Made by a program: the position numbers and the translations under genes. 64,000 bases of DNA from Coccinella septempunctata (taxonomy: Eukaryota > Arthropoda > Insecta > Coleoptera > Coccinellidae), in NCBI RefSeq assembly GCF_907165205.1, contig NC_058191.1, forward strand, positions 1,986,501-2,050,500, in the 5' to 3' direction. The notes under the pieces were generated by a model that saw only the letters and a program-made list of their open reading frames with translations, did not search any database and was not told where the DNA came from. Shown in pieces: positions 10,920-21,715 of the stretch. The stretch's first letter is position 1; every line of letters starts with the position of its first letter.

Positions 10920-11708
10920 CAGGGTGTTCCTAAATTGAACGTACAAACGAAAAGGGGAGATTCCTTATGTGAGTTTTAGAAAAAAAAGTCCCATAAACAT
11001 GGGGTCGCAAACGTTTCGTTTTCGAGATACAGAGTGTTGAAGTTCGAATTTTTTTCAAGTTTTTTTCTCATTTTCTACACTTCACAAGATGTTCAACTGA
11101 AATTTGGCATAGATATTACATTTTAGAGTTCTCACCACGTGACATGGCAATTTCGATAGAAGATCTACAGGGTGATATTTTTTCTGGAACACTGCCACCT
11201 ATTCTTCTACAGAACTTTTTTTTGGTGAGCAACTATCATAGTCACGAGAATTTCGAGAGAATCGTTCAAAATTTTTTTTCTCGAAATCGTTGGTAGATAC
11301 AACAAACAAAACTTCAAGAGACCGAAAAGTTTAGTATAAGAACAAAGCTTATTTTTACATTTTTTCAAATTAACAGTTGCTCACCAAAAAAAAGTTCTGC
11401 AGAAGAACAGGTGGCAGTGTTCCAGAAAAAATATCACACTGTAGATCTTCTATCGAAATTGCCATGTCACGTGGTGAGAACTCTAAAATGTAATATCTAT
11501 GCCAAATTTCTGTTGAATATCTTGTGAAGTGTAGATATGTACTATGAGAATAAAACTTGAAAAAAATTCAAACTTCAACACTCTGTATCTCGAAAACGAA
11601 ACGTTTGCGACCCCATGTTTACGGGACTTTTTTTTCTTAAACTCGCTTAAGGAATCTCCCCTTTTCATTTGTCCTTTTCGTTTGTACGTTCATTTCAGGA
11701 ACACCCTG
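10920..11708. mobile_element. Fold-back element D, nested in mariner M2
   Basis: A 789-bp palindromic element with arms of about 310 bp. The left end is CAGGGTGTTCCTAAATTGAA and the right end closes ...GGAACACCCTG. TA flanks each side, and the host mariner sequence TTCTATAGTAGG is restored when the insert and one TA are removed. Only the middle of about 140 bp is not palindromic. Nothing coding is present apart from arm-shadow frames. Ends and TA target suggest mobilisation by a Tc1/mariner-superfamily enzyme (inference). Confidence 0.9.
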
Positions 11709-11742
11709 TATAGTAGGCTAAGAAATTTTCAATATATCCCCG

Positions 11743-11989
11743 TATTTGATCATTACCTTCAATGTAACAACTTCGCAATTGGAACGAAATAAACTAAGCA
11801 AATGAAGGGGGACACTTAAAAAATTGACAAGCTAAACCTTCGACATTACTTTGATGATAATGGATTTTCACCCCGAAAAGTCAAGCCTTTTCAATCTCTT
11901 CTTGTTGTACAGGGTGTGAATGTATAAAGCAGCCAGAAATTTTCGTTTTTTGGCGAGAAATATGGGAATAGTAGAGGGCCTCACATAAT
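11743..11989. other. Spacer with one orphan TE end
   Basis: Mostly unrecognised. TACAGGGTGTGAATG at 11911 looks like the terminus of another fold-back family, but no partner end was located. Confidence 0.4.
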
Positions 11990-12255
11990 GAATATTTGAA
12001 CGTTTTATAAAATGAAAGTATTCTTTACATTTTCTGGTATGATGTGCCGTTCTCGAGTAATTTGATGTTCAATAATTTAATAGTATCGGTGAAATTTGAA
12101 AAATTGGGTACTTTGACTGTTTAAAAATCCACAGAAGTGTAGTGTCACAGATTTATTGTTATTCTGAAGGGAATTTTGTTCCTCCAGGGGTGACACAGGT
12201 CGTTGTGAAAATTTAAAATGGCTATATACTTTTATCAGGGCCTAACCGGAAAAAA
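11990..12255. repeat. Fold-back family R4, fragment c
   Basis: Shares AATATTTGAACGTTTTATAAAAT, GAAATTTGAAAAATTGGGTAC, CCACAGAAGTGTAGTGTCACAGATT and TTTATCAGGGCCTAACCGGAAAAAA with the R4 copies at 30.5, 50.0 and 57.5 kb. Both ends of the element are missing. Confidence 0.65.
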
Positions 12256-13293
12256 ATTGTTAATGTGGTGGGTGTAAATAGCAACCCTATTTTTCGTGCC
12301 CGTTTTATATGACAAGTATTAGGAAATAATAAGCCAGTTTATCATTAAATTTCTCTCTCTAACGATCTTATTCTAAAAAAGCGTAGGTTTTTTCACTTAA
12401 CTCCATTCCAAATGTTCCCTGCCGAACCTGAAACGAAAGAAACCTACGTTTCTTTGTGCCCACAAACATCTCATTCGTTTCCCCATTCCGGGCGCGCTTT
12501 ATCTTCGGAAAACACACGCGGGAATGAGCGTTCTTGGTATTGTTCCGGACGTTCCAAGGCATCCTTTCCTCTCCCGAAGAAAAAAGATAGGATCGCGTCT
12601 TCGGCAACGGAACGGCCTCAGGTATTTTAGGGCGCTCTCCCAACTATCGCAGTCTCGCAATGAATAAATCCGACGTTATCGCGGAAGCAACGCGAAACGG
12701 AAACAATGGTTTCGCTAACGCGGGAGTCATTAAGAGGGGCTAATATGTTCGAGTATCACGGCCGGGCGCCAATAAGTTAGCCGGTTATTTATTGCGGTTC
12801 GGGCGGTGCAACGCCCTGCGATCTTTAATGAACCGGATCTGGAATAGAGGCTGATCTGCTGCGGGGATGGAGAATTGGACAGAGATTTAAACTTTGTATC
12901 TATCCGTCGATTTATATCGTAAAGTAGTTATATTGGAAGAGTTTGAGCACTTTACTGCGCTTATGTCAGTTTTTGAAGTGAAATAATTGCCTTTTTTGCA
13001 GCACTGTAGGCTATTCCAATTAACATCAACATTAATATTTATACGAGCATTCAGAAGTGAATCTTAAAGAAGATATGAAGATGCAGGGACGGAAAACATC
13101 GAAAGGACGAAATTCTCCAGAAAAATCCAAAAGAACTAAATAAATAAAATTCTCTTTATTTCAAATCATCATGTTACAAACAATTAGAAATGAGATTGTG
13201 TCAAAGTTTTACGTCTAGTTAGGAAGGTTAAAAAATTCCTCGACGCTATATGGGTTCCGTTTCCAGAAGCATTTTGTAGACCTTTTTTTTGTA
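12256..13293. other. Single-copy stretch with a GC-rich, CpG-rich island (about 12.38-12.86 kb)
   Basis: The island shows runs such as GGGCGCGCTTTATC and CGGGCGGTGCAACGCCC and has 70- to 90-codon frames on both strands without any recognised domain. It is not repeated in the window. It may be a conserved non-coding element or a promoter-proximal region of a gene outside the window. Confidence 0.4.
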
Positions 13294-13655
13294 CAGGGTG
13301 GGCAAATTTCGATGTTTTAGCACTACAGCTTTTAAACCAGTGGAGATAGACAAAATCTGATACCCCATTCTCGTTCTCTTTTTCTGAGAAACTAACTAAA
13401 GTAGTAGTCATTTTTGTGTGTATAATGTTTCAATTTCAGAGCTCTATCATCAGTTATAGCGGAGATATAAATTTATTTCGAAATCGCCATTTTTCCAATT
13501 TTCGCTTATAACTCGAAAACAAAAGAAGGTGGCCAAAAATGACTACTACTTTTGTTAGTTTCCCAGAAAAAAGAACGAGAATGGGGTATCAGATTTTGTA
13601 TATCTCCTCTGGTTTAAAATTTGTAGTGCTAAAATATCGAAATTTGCCCACCCTG
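13294..13655. mobile_element. Fold-back element A (362 bp)
   Basis: Left end CAGGGTGGGCAAATTTCGAT and right end ATCGAAATTTGCCCACCCTG are exact mirrors, flanked by TA (13292-13293 and 13656-13657). The arms are about 130-150 bp; the matching inner blocks include TAGCACTACA and AACTACTACTTT/AAAGTAGTAGT. There is no coding capacity. It shares its end sequence, but not its interior, with element B next to it. Confidence 0.88.
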
Positions 13656-13657
13656 TA

Positions 13658-14940
13658 CAGGCTGGGCAAAATTCGTTGTCTACTAAAGGATCTCGAGAAC
13701 TATAGCAGCTAGAAGAAAACGGGTGACACATTCTCGAGCTCTTTTTTCCTGACTATTCCAAATCTGAAAACAGATCCAGCCTAACGTTCATAGATTTTGA
13801 GTTATGAACGAAAATTGAGAAATTGTCATTTTCAAAGAAGCTGAATAACTCGCTTATTTGAACTCGTATTCGAAATCCGTTTTTACATTCTATAGGCACT
13901 TTGTTATGAGGAATTCGAATATGATATTAGTAAATTTTTTGATCCAGTCATTTTCGAGATACGGCAGGGATTCTTGATTTTTCAAATGTAAACTATGTAT
14001 AAATGAAAGTTCTTCCATCTTGCTACAATCTTTTGCTGATTTCAAAAATGCATCATTTGTCGCTATTCACATGAATATAACATAAGAAAAGAATTCAATA
14101 CTTTTTCCTACTTTTCGATTCTCTGTTGAATTATAAGTTGGCTGGCTTACCATAGCAACCGTTGAATATGCCTTATATGTATTTTGTGAACCTGAGCCTC
14201 TATGATTAGAATCACGGATTGAAAAATAAATATTTCGATGATTAATTTGCCATCGTTTGTTCTCGCGATGTTTGACATGCTTATTTTACGATGGTTCACA
14301 ATTCGAATACTACCGTTGACAGAAGTACCTATTTTTCATCATCTTACTTTTGCAAAATTATAATTATATTATAGATAGTTATCGTTTTTTATTTCTATTA
14401 CTGACTCTTTAAGTTTCTTTCATGAATAGAAAAACGATAATTGAATAAATTTTCTTCTTTAATAATCAGACGAAAGTCTTTTACTCTCTTTTGAAGGATA
14501 TCGATCTCCATATCGATATATAAAAGAAATAATTATTCGACAGTCGGTGATTCCTATCACAGAAGGTTGAGTTCACATAGGACTATGTGGAGTTCACAAA
14601 CCATAATGCATTTTCAACATTTGAAAAATCAGAAATCCCTGTTGTGTCTCGAAAATGACTGGATCAAAAAATTTCTTGATATCATATTCGAATTCCGCAT
14701 AGTGCCTGTAGCATGTAACAACGGATTTCGAATGCGAGTTCAAATAAGCGAGTTATTCAGCTTCATTGAAAATGACAATTTCTCAATTTTCATAACTCAA
14801 CACCTATGAACGTTAGGCTGGATATGTTTTCAGATTTGGAATAGTCAGGAAAAAAGAGCTCGAGAATGTGTCATCCGTTTTCTTCCAGCTGCTATAGTTC
14901 TCGAGATCCCTTCAGTGGACAACGAATTTTGCCCACCCTG
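13658..14940. mobile_element. Fold-back element B (1283 bp), back to back with A
   Basis: Starts CAGGCTGGGCAAAATTCG at 13658, directly after the TA that closes element A, and ends CGAATTTTGCCCACCCTG at 14940. The arms are about 345 bp (13658-14007 against 14590-14940) and diverge by roughly a tenth. The central 580 bp (14008-14589) is AT-rich and unassigned. The right flank reads TT instead of TA. No transposase is present. A similar left end recurs at 62112. Confidence 0.85.
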
Positions 14941-15311
14941 TTCAGTGTGGTCCAACGAAAACTTTACACCTCGATTTTTCGACATTGAAATGAAAATGTG
15001 GAATATCGCTCGGACTCGTCAATTTCTGATTCTGCAACTCCCTAACGGGGGTGAGCACAACCTCTTGATTTTTAATAAGGTTGAGGGGTGTTGCGATACC
15101 TCATGTTGAACATATCATCGAGTACTATCAAATCCTGAAATTTCGCTTCGAAATTTCCATCGATTACGAAATGACAGGTAAAGGAGTGGAAGAGTACTTA
15201 CTTTTGTGATTAGTTTATTAATTAACAACATAACTGTTATATTTCTTTGAAATGTGTCGAATATGACTAATGTTCTCGAGATAAATTCCACATTGCCTCT
15301 TTCATCAATAC
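14941..15311. other. Orphan TE end and unassigned DNA
   Basis: CAGTGTGGTCCAACGAAAAC at 14943 abuts element B and resembles another transposon terminus, but I cannot find its partner. The remainder is unassigned. Confidence 0.35.
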
Positions 15312-15670
15312 TTTATTTCACTAAACGTTCAAATATTTATTAGATAGTGACAACTCAGTTTCAAACGTTGGATTCTTTGAATTTTTTGTATTCTTATGGT
15401 ACGTAATGGTCATAATGAGAAAACTGGAAGACGTGGGTGATATCTTGTGTTCGAAAAAGATTCATCAGATAAATGAAAAAGTATCTTCCGAAATTCATTT
15501 CATTGAATTAAACCGTTTGTAAGGACTAAAAATAACATTTTTTATGAATTTTCAACAGCCTGTAACTCTTAAACTGAGCTGATTCGGAAAAAATTGTAAG
15601 AGAAAAAAAGTATTTCTTTTGACCTCAAGAATCCACTTTTAGAATATTTGTACGAGTCAAACTCACCCTG
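15312..15670 (-). repeat. Fold-back family R4, copy d
   Basis: Contains the R4 blocks in reverse order: ACGTTCAAATATTTATTAGAT, GGTACGTAATGGTCATAATGAG, GATATCTTGTGTTCGAAAAA, TTCAACAGCCTGTAAC and the terminal ACTCACCCTG ending at 15670. The inner end is truncated. Confidence 0.7.
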
Positions 15671-15933
15671 TCTAAGAATAAGAAGGTCCGTTCTTCCCTG
15701 ATATTGTTCGATATATTTTCGAAATTTGTCCATAACCTCATTTCATTCTGAACTACACTTCCTTCGAAGTCAGTAGTGTAGTGTTAAGCGGATGGCGTGT
15801 AATTAATTTGAATTTTTCAGTGCTATACAATTTTATCACGAACAAATTCTAGTATAGCAATGAAAATGGCGGACATAGTTCATATTACACTTGCTAAACG
15901 AGTGCAGCTCAGTGTATTTTCGCCTGAAATATA
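15671..15933. other. Unassigned spacer
   Basis: No gene or repeat was recognised. Confidence 0.4.
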
Positions 15934-15964
15934 AAGGGTGTCTGTAAAGAAATGCGAAGGACTA

Positions 15965-16613
15965 AAGCCGGGTCCAGACTATGTAACAAAACATGTTTAA
16001 TAGCAAAGTTATATAACTTGTTAGAGAAATTCAAGTGAAAAAGTTATATAACACAATGTTAAACAACATTTTTCTTGCTATATAGCAAATTTTATGTTAT
16101 CCGTTGGGTGTCGGTAAAGATCAAAGAAAGTAATATAACTTTGTTATAGAACACGCCGCAACTTGTCCACACTTGTGTTATTAAACATTTACTGCAACCC
16201 CCAATCTTTCTTTTACTGGTATTGCATCTCGAAATATCGTGTCTTTTTTGCCTGATTTATGGCCGATTTGATTTATCAGGTATTCGAAATCACAACTTGT
16301 CATCCTTAGGAAATTTTTGAAACTACCATCACATTTAATGTCCCCTGTCAATGGGTCTATGTCATGCATTGCTAGATCCTTCAAAAGAGTTATTCCACTC
16401 GTCGTCTACATAAAATCATGCACGCTGCTGCTGCCAAAATGACATCCTCTACGTTTGAGGACATTTTCAATACCACAGATGATTAGTTTTATTTTGTTAC
16501 ATAGTCTGGATGTCTCTGCTATTTTATAACAAGTTATATAATAAAGTTGTATAACACATTTGTTGTATAACTTTGTTAATAACATGTTTTGTTACATAGT
16601 CTGGACCCGGCTT
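15965..16613. mobile_element. PIF/Harbinger derivative nested in fold-back F
   Basis: The terminal repeat AAGCCGGGTCCAGACTATGT at 15965 mirrors to 16613 and extends for about 40-60 bp (TAACAAAACATGTT). Flanks are TA/TA; because the extended ends are palindromic (CTAAAG...CTTTAG) the exact duplication cannot be fixed. The centre carries the start of a HARBI1-type transposase on the minus strand. It is an internally deleted copy of an autonomous element. Confidence 0.82.
16181..16466 (-). pseudogene. Harbinger transposase, N-terminal remnant
   Basis: HARBI1-type transposases cut DNA with a DDE core and need a Myb/MADF partner. Only the start survives here. An ATG at 16466 opens MSSNVEDVILAAAACMIL, then a stop and a frame break. 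The next block runs MHDIDPLTG, FKNFLRMTSCDFEYLINQIG, and KKDTIFRDAIPVKERLGVAV. In the family this FxNFxRM...FExLLxxIGPxI..KDT..R.AI...ERL...LRFLATG region precedes the catalytic core, which is deleted here. The family call is firm; no function is possible. Confidence 0.82.
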
Positions 16614-17535
16614 TAGGGAGATTATACCTCGATGAAAAAAGCAGGGGTAGTTCCTATAAATTTTTTTCAAAATCGTCCTTCCTTCCAAGATACAGCCTTG
16701 GGAAGGCGATGACGAGTTGACATTTTTTAAATTTTTTTTTCGGGTTCCAAAAAGAACACTGAGTCATAAATCTAAACATAACATGAAGCACTAAGTAGAT
16801 GTTACTCACACAATTTTTCAGGTCCCATAACTTTATTAGTAGAGCTCGAAAAAAACAACCTCTTATGATTTTCCTTCAAAAATTGTTTTTGTGGGATAGA
16901 TTTTCGAAAAATAAAATTCTCTTATGGTTTCCCCTTCAATTCTGTAGAAAAAAAGTCCCTTGCAAAATTTCGATACAGTCGATACTTTTCTCGGAATAAA
17001 TAAAAACTTACAAGCAGTAGACGAAGGTCTATGAGGCAGAGAGTTGATGCATGTATTTTAGCGGGATGTAGTCATTCTATGGAACACTTATACGAAGAAA
17101 TGGAATGAACAGTGATCAGAACTGCTTGGTTGTTTTTAATTATTCCGAGAAAAATATCGACTGCATCGAAATTTTGCAAGAGATTTTTTTTCTTTAGAAT
17201 TGAAGGGGAAACCATAAGAGATTTTTTCGAAAATCTATCCCACGAAAACAATTTTTGAAGGAAAATCATAAGGGGTTGTTATTTTCAACCCCTACTAATA
17301 AAGTTATGAGATCCAAAAAAATTGTGTGAGAAACATTTACTTAGTGCTTTATATTATGTATAGTTTTATGACTCATTGTTTTTTACAATCCGTTAAAAAA
17401 ATTAAAAACTGTCAACGCGTCATCGCCTTTCAAAGGCTCTATCTTGGAAGGGAGGTCGATTTTGAAAAAAATTTATAGGAACTACCCCTGCTTATTTTCA
17501 TCGAGGAATCCTTCGCATTTGTTCACAAACGCCTT

Positions 17536-18136
17536 TATAAGAACCTTATATATTTCAGGAATCGGAATTTACATAATATACATTTACATCACACCACCAT
17601 ATTCTATATGCAACGCATATTGGTTTTTTCAGGTCCTCGGACCTGTCCTTCATTCTATCAGCATGGGGTCCAAGATCTCCCGCAGAATCAATCCAAAAAT
17701 GCCAGCAAAAAGGTCGCCCACGTCTTAAATCCGATCCCCAACTATCTATCCCTCAGTCGTGAGAAAAACTCCCAATCTCCATCCGAGGAGTCGGGAAATC
17801 AGATAACGTAATTTCCTTTATTCGGAGACTTCAAAAGAGAAATCATATCCCAGAGGTATGTCGCAAAAAACCGGACATCACGTAGTGACGTAGTTTTTTT
17901 CTTTTTTTGCCCGTTTGGAGGTTTATCTCATAATTTAGGGAGGGTGAACTCGAGTGGGATGATTTATTTTTCGTGAGGGTCCAAATCGAGGGTAAATAGG
18001 TAAAGGTATCTGTAAAAATACTTTATGGAGAGAAAATAACTTTGAAACTGATATGTGCAATAGGTACATGATTATGTCCAAACTTTCATTATTTCGAATA
18101 ATTTTGAGGTCTCAAGAATATGTCACATATTATGTA
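17536..18136. other. Unassigned spacer
   Basis: No gene recognised. 17640-17830 is somewhat GC-richer with two overlapping frames of 67 and 94 codons that have no known domain. Confidence 0.4.
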
Positions 18137-19386
18137 CGAGGATGTAGATATTGATATCTAGTTAGTCTAGACCAGTTCAATATTGCGTTACCATAGCAAC
18201 GAACAATAACTCATTACAAGTGTCAGTGTGGAGTTTGAGGCCAAAATAGTAAACCAGATTTACGCAATAAAGAAGATGTTCACCGAAACTGTGAAAATCG
18301 AAAAATTGGAGTATCGAGCCATCATCAAGTATCTGTATTTAAAAGGGTTAAGAGGGAAGCAGATTTACGAAGATATGCTTATTACCCTTGGTGATCAATG
18401 TCCTTCGTACGCGACCGTGAAAAATTGGACTGCAAGGTTCAAAAGAGGTAAATTTTCCATTGAAGATGATGACCGATCGGGAAGGCCAGTTTCTGTGTCA
18501 GTCCCCGAAAATATCGATGCTCTTCATGAAATGATTTTATCAGACCGTCGAATTGGGCTAAAACGGATATCTGCACTGAATATTTCATACGAACGCGTTC
18601 ATCATATAGTTCACGTAAATTTGGACATGAGAAAAATTGCTGCAAAATGGATCCCCAAATGTTTGAATGTTGACCAAAAGCGTGCAAGAGTAGAAGTATT
18701 GCGTTCGATCTGTGGTCGATTTGAAAACGATGTAGAGTTCTTAAACCGAATTGTTACTATAGATGAGACATTTCTACGATACAGAAACAAAGCAACAATC
18801 GATGGAATGACGACACTCTGGTTCTTGAAGTCCTAAGAAATTTCGTGTCCAAAAATCTGCTGGAAAAGTTCTTGCTTCAGTTTTTTGATATTGCCATGGA
18901 GTAATTATGATTGATTTTTTCGATAAGGGTAGAACAATAACCGGTGATTATTATTCGACATTACTGACCACTCTACGGGAAAAAATTAATGAGAAAAGAC
19001 GCGGAAAGCTATTGTTTTTGCAGGACAACGCCCCTAAATACAAATCTCATGTTGCATTGCAATAAATTTATGATTTAGAGTTTGAATTACTAGAACACTA
19101 CCCTTATCACCAGATTTGGCTCCATCCGACTATCATCTCTTTCCTCAACTGAAAAAAAGTTTGAAAGGTCTTAAATTTTCTTCCAACGAGAAGGTAATAA
19201 AAGATGTGGAGGTCTGGTTTGCAGAGCAAGAAGAAATATTTTTTTTTTGATAGGTCTAGAGACGTTGCAGGTTAGCTGTAATAAATGTATCCAATTAAGA
19301 GGAGGATATGTTGAGTAATACAATATTTTGACAGTGAAATTTTGTTTGGCTCTATGGAAGGCTAAGAATTTTTCAATATATCCTCG
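18137..19386 (+). mobile_element. Mariner copy M3, full length
   Basis: The 5' end CGAGGATGTAGATATTGATATC at 18137 and the 3' end closing ...ATATATCCTCG at 19386 are each flanked by TA (18135-18136 and 19387-19388). At 1250 bp it is slightly shorter than M4 because of small deletions. Confidence 0.93.
18276..19250 (+). pseudogene. Mariner transposase, broken (copy M3)
   Basis: The natural ATG is kept at 18276 (MFTETVKIEKLEYRAII). The frame includes both helix-turn-helix-like blocks and stays open to 18836. The codon for Glu in the SEALN-type block is deleted in frame (ISALNISYERVHH). The catalytic box is changed from MDETWVHF to IDETF followed by a frame change near 18770, which leads to a stop at 18834. 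Downstream, out of frame, the LQDNAPKYKSHVA box and the LAPSDYHLF box with the second and third Asp remain. No full protein can be made. Confidence 0.9.
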
Positions 19387-19846
19387 TATATGTAGGCCAA
19401 ATAACGTACTGTTCTTATATTCATTAGTATAGATAATACACTGCTCAAAAATCGATGAGATCACTAGCATTCTATCAATTCATTTCATGAATATATTGTA
19501 TTCGTCAATTTGGTATTTCGTTCCAATATATTTCACTAAGGGTGGCGAATGACGGTCATAGGAACATATATGCAGTTTATTGTTCAATCAGCAACGTTTC
19601 GGCTAATATGTAGCCTTTATCAAGCTAAAATATGAAATGTTTTAGATCAATGTTACAAAATCAGAATATGTTTATTTTGATCACTTACTAGAGTATGTTC
19701 AGATGATCTCTTTTTTAAAGAAAGAATGAAAAGGAGAAGAGTTTTTCAGAAAAAAAGATTTCATCGACAATGTGAGAAATTTCAGCTTAGAATAAGCCAG
19801 AAAAAAATTGAATGAAGAGAATATTGAAAGTCTCGGTCAGCTAGTT
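19387..19846. other. Spacer with traces of older transposons
   Basis: TACACTGCTCAAAAAT at 19438 resembles a Tc1-like terminal repeat and recurs near 39650. The phrase AACGTTTCGGCTAATATGTAGCC near 19590 is of a kind common in dispersed insect repeats. No gene is present. Confidence 0.4.
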
Positions 19847-19910
19847 CTGAACCGCCACAATATATTCTACGGGCAGGTACCATATCATCCATTCATTACG
19901 CCACACCCTG
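19847..19910. repeat. Solo end of fold-back family C
   Basis: GTTCTGAACCGCCA... through ...ATTCATTACGCCACACCCTG at 19910 matches the right end of element C (42717). The rest of the element is missing. Confidence 0.75.
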
Positions 19911-19928
19911 TATATTCAGTTATTTCTG

Positions 19929-20545
19929 AAATGGCATAATCATATTGAGTATCTATCTTTCAAACTGAGTAAAATCAGCTTTGCAATAAAAGTGTGTACC
20001 AAATATCTGAATGAAAGTAGTTTACGATCAATGTATTTGGCTAATGCTGAATCAATCATGAGATATGGAATAATATTTTGGGGAATCAGTTCAGCAGTAG
20101 ATTCTGTTTTTAAAATGCAGGAGAAAATTTTTAGAATCATGTTTCATATGAGGTATAGACAATCTTTTAGAGGTGTATTCAAGGAGAAAAAGTTATTCAC
20201 GTTATGTGCTCTTTACATTTTTGAGTGTTTAGTAGAGAATCATTTGTCATTCACACCACGAATCATAGTTATCCTACCAGATCGAACAACCTACATTACC
20301 CTATGCATAGATTGTCAGTAACTGAGAAACATCTTTCCCATATGCCCTTCCTGATACTTAGAAGGTCTTAACAGATGTAAATAATTTCAAGAATAAATTG
20401 AGATTCGTTCTCAAATATGGAACTTTATTCCTTGGCAGAGTTTTATGAAGCTGTCAAATCTGTATGATGAGTGAACATTTTGGACGTCATTTCATTTGCT
20501 CTTTGTTGTGTATCTACATGTATGAAGGTCCTTTGAAATAAAGTT
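19929..20545 (+). pseudogene. Non-LTR retrotransposon, C-terminal end of RT ORF (Jockey/I-like)
   Basis: From 19932 the reading WHNHIEYLSFKLSK, then CTKYLNESSLRSMYLANAES, RYGIIFWG and the cysteine-poor tail GVFKEKKLFTLCALYIFECL matches the region after the RT palm in LINEs (L..YY..F.S...YGI.FWG; lfkklkiLtl.slYI.E.l). The catalytic YADD box would lie upstream and is absent, so the copy is 5'-truncated. Stops and frame changes follow after about 20320. The 3' part includes AATAAAGTTGATTTG near 20540, probably the 3' end. Confidence 0.78.
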
Positions 20546-21715
20546 GATTTGTACCTATTGTTTTGTATTGGTTTTCAATCCGTCCCAGTTCCCATAATAA
20601 AATTTATTTTTTAGTTTACTGGCCGAGGACACTTCAAAATGCGTTTTCTAGTTATTGAAGACCGGTTTTCAAAAATAATTCGATTCTTTTTCGAAATGAA
20701 CTGGTATAGAGGCAATTTCGTATACATAATTGGTTAAAGTATTCAGGAAAACCTCAGGAGTGTTTAGAAACTCAGTGCAATGATTTTAAGAGAATATTCT
20801 CCCTTCATAAAAATATAGATCTGCAAACGTTTAGTTACGGAGCTGAAGTCCGTTAAAAGTTTAATTTTTTTAAGTTTTTTTCTTTATAGCTCCTACAGTT
20901 TTCGACATATTTGCCTCAAATTTGAAACATTGCGAAGCGCCCTCGCTCATCATGCGACACCCCAAACTAGTTAACTTCAATACCGCCTAAACTGTTCATA
21001 ACGCAATTCGGAAGTGATCAATTCCCGTTCCGCATCGATTATTTCGCGTTGAATTCTGCAGGAATTCCCGGAACCGTGACATTCCTCAATAACGGCCAAC
21101 TGAAATTACTTCGCAGCCAAATTTTCCGCAGAATTAGTAACTGCATTAATGGGCCCCACGGTTAAATGACCGAGTTTGCTTGGATTATATTAAATAACTT
21201 CAGACAATTCGGTTGAAACCAACTTCCTGAGGAGTGTGTGAAGACTCACTCCGGTCGAAACTTTTGCAATAAGATCGTGGTCGGAGTAATTTGCGCTCTA
21301 TTTACATCTGTAACACTTCGACGTAGTCTCTTTTGAAGTTTTCTCAGGTCCTCTTTGACGCCAATTCCGCTCTTGAGTAATAATGTTCATTTTACTTTTA
21401 AGAGAGGTAAAAATGGGGATTGAACAAAACGACAAGCGTTTATTCAACGCACATGTTGTGACTTATTACCTAATCATAATTAGGCCCAAGTGTCCGAGAT
21501 ACTTTTTTTTTAGCAAACGTCGAAAAATGTTAAATTGGTCAACATCACTTCACCATTTATATGGAAAATTTCTTTTTGTAAAGTTTCCTGAAGTGCAGAT
21601 ATATTGTAGTTTTCAACCTGCCCTGTAATACTCTACAGGGTGTCCCACCGGGAGTGCCCATTAGATTTTTATGGAGAAGTAATAATTCAACTTTCAAATT
21701 TTGTATGAAGATATA
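20546..21715. other. Single-copy DNA with GC-richer island (about 20.99-21.34 kb) and an orphan TE end
   Basis: 20990-21340 holds CpG-containing sequence (ATTAATGGGCCCCACGG, TTCCCGGAACCGTGAC) not seen elsewhere in the window. TACAGGGTGTCCCACCGGGAG at 21634 is the terminus of a TE whose other end is missing; mariner M4 begins 82 bp further on. Confidence 0.4.

Larger units (their letters stand above)
9649..11742 (+). mobile_element. Mariner copy M2, full length, with nested fold-back element D
   Basis: The 5' terminal repeat starts CGAGGATGTATTGATATC at 9649 after TA (9647-9648). The 3' terminal repeat ends at 11742 (mirror of CGGGGATATATTGAAAA), followed by TA. Removing the 789-bp insertion at 10920-11708 and one TA leaves about 1.3 kb, the usual mariner length. 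The transposase frame is dead (see 9806-10815). Nine copies or fragments of this family lie in the window. Confidence 0.92.
15934..17535. mobile_element. Fold-back element F with nested Harbinger derivative
   Basis: Left end AAGGGTGTCTGTAAAGAAATG and right end CATTTGTTCACAAACGCCTT are flanked by TA. After removing the insert at 15965-16613 the arms run about 430 bp each and mirror at blocks such as CCTCGATGAAAA, AGGGGTAGTTCCTATAAATTT and GGAAAATCATAAG. The short centre is about 17016-17104. There is no coding capacity; the 60-90 codon frames here are arm shadows. Confidence 0.85.

Noticed and set aside
11483..11792. Two opposite ORFs of 61 and 82 codons
   Set aside because: They are shadows of the palindromic arm of fold-back D and run over the D/mariner boundary.
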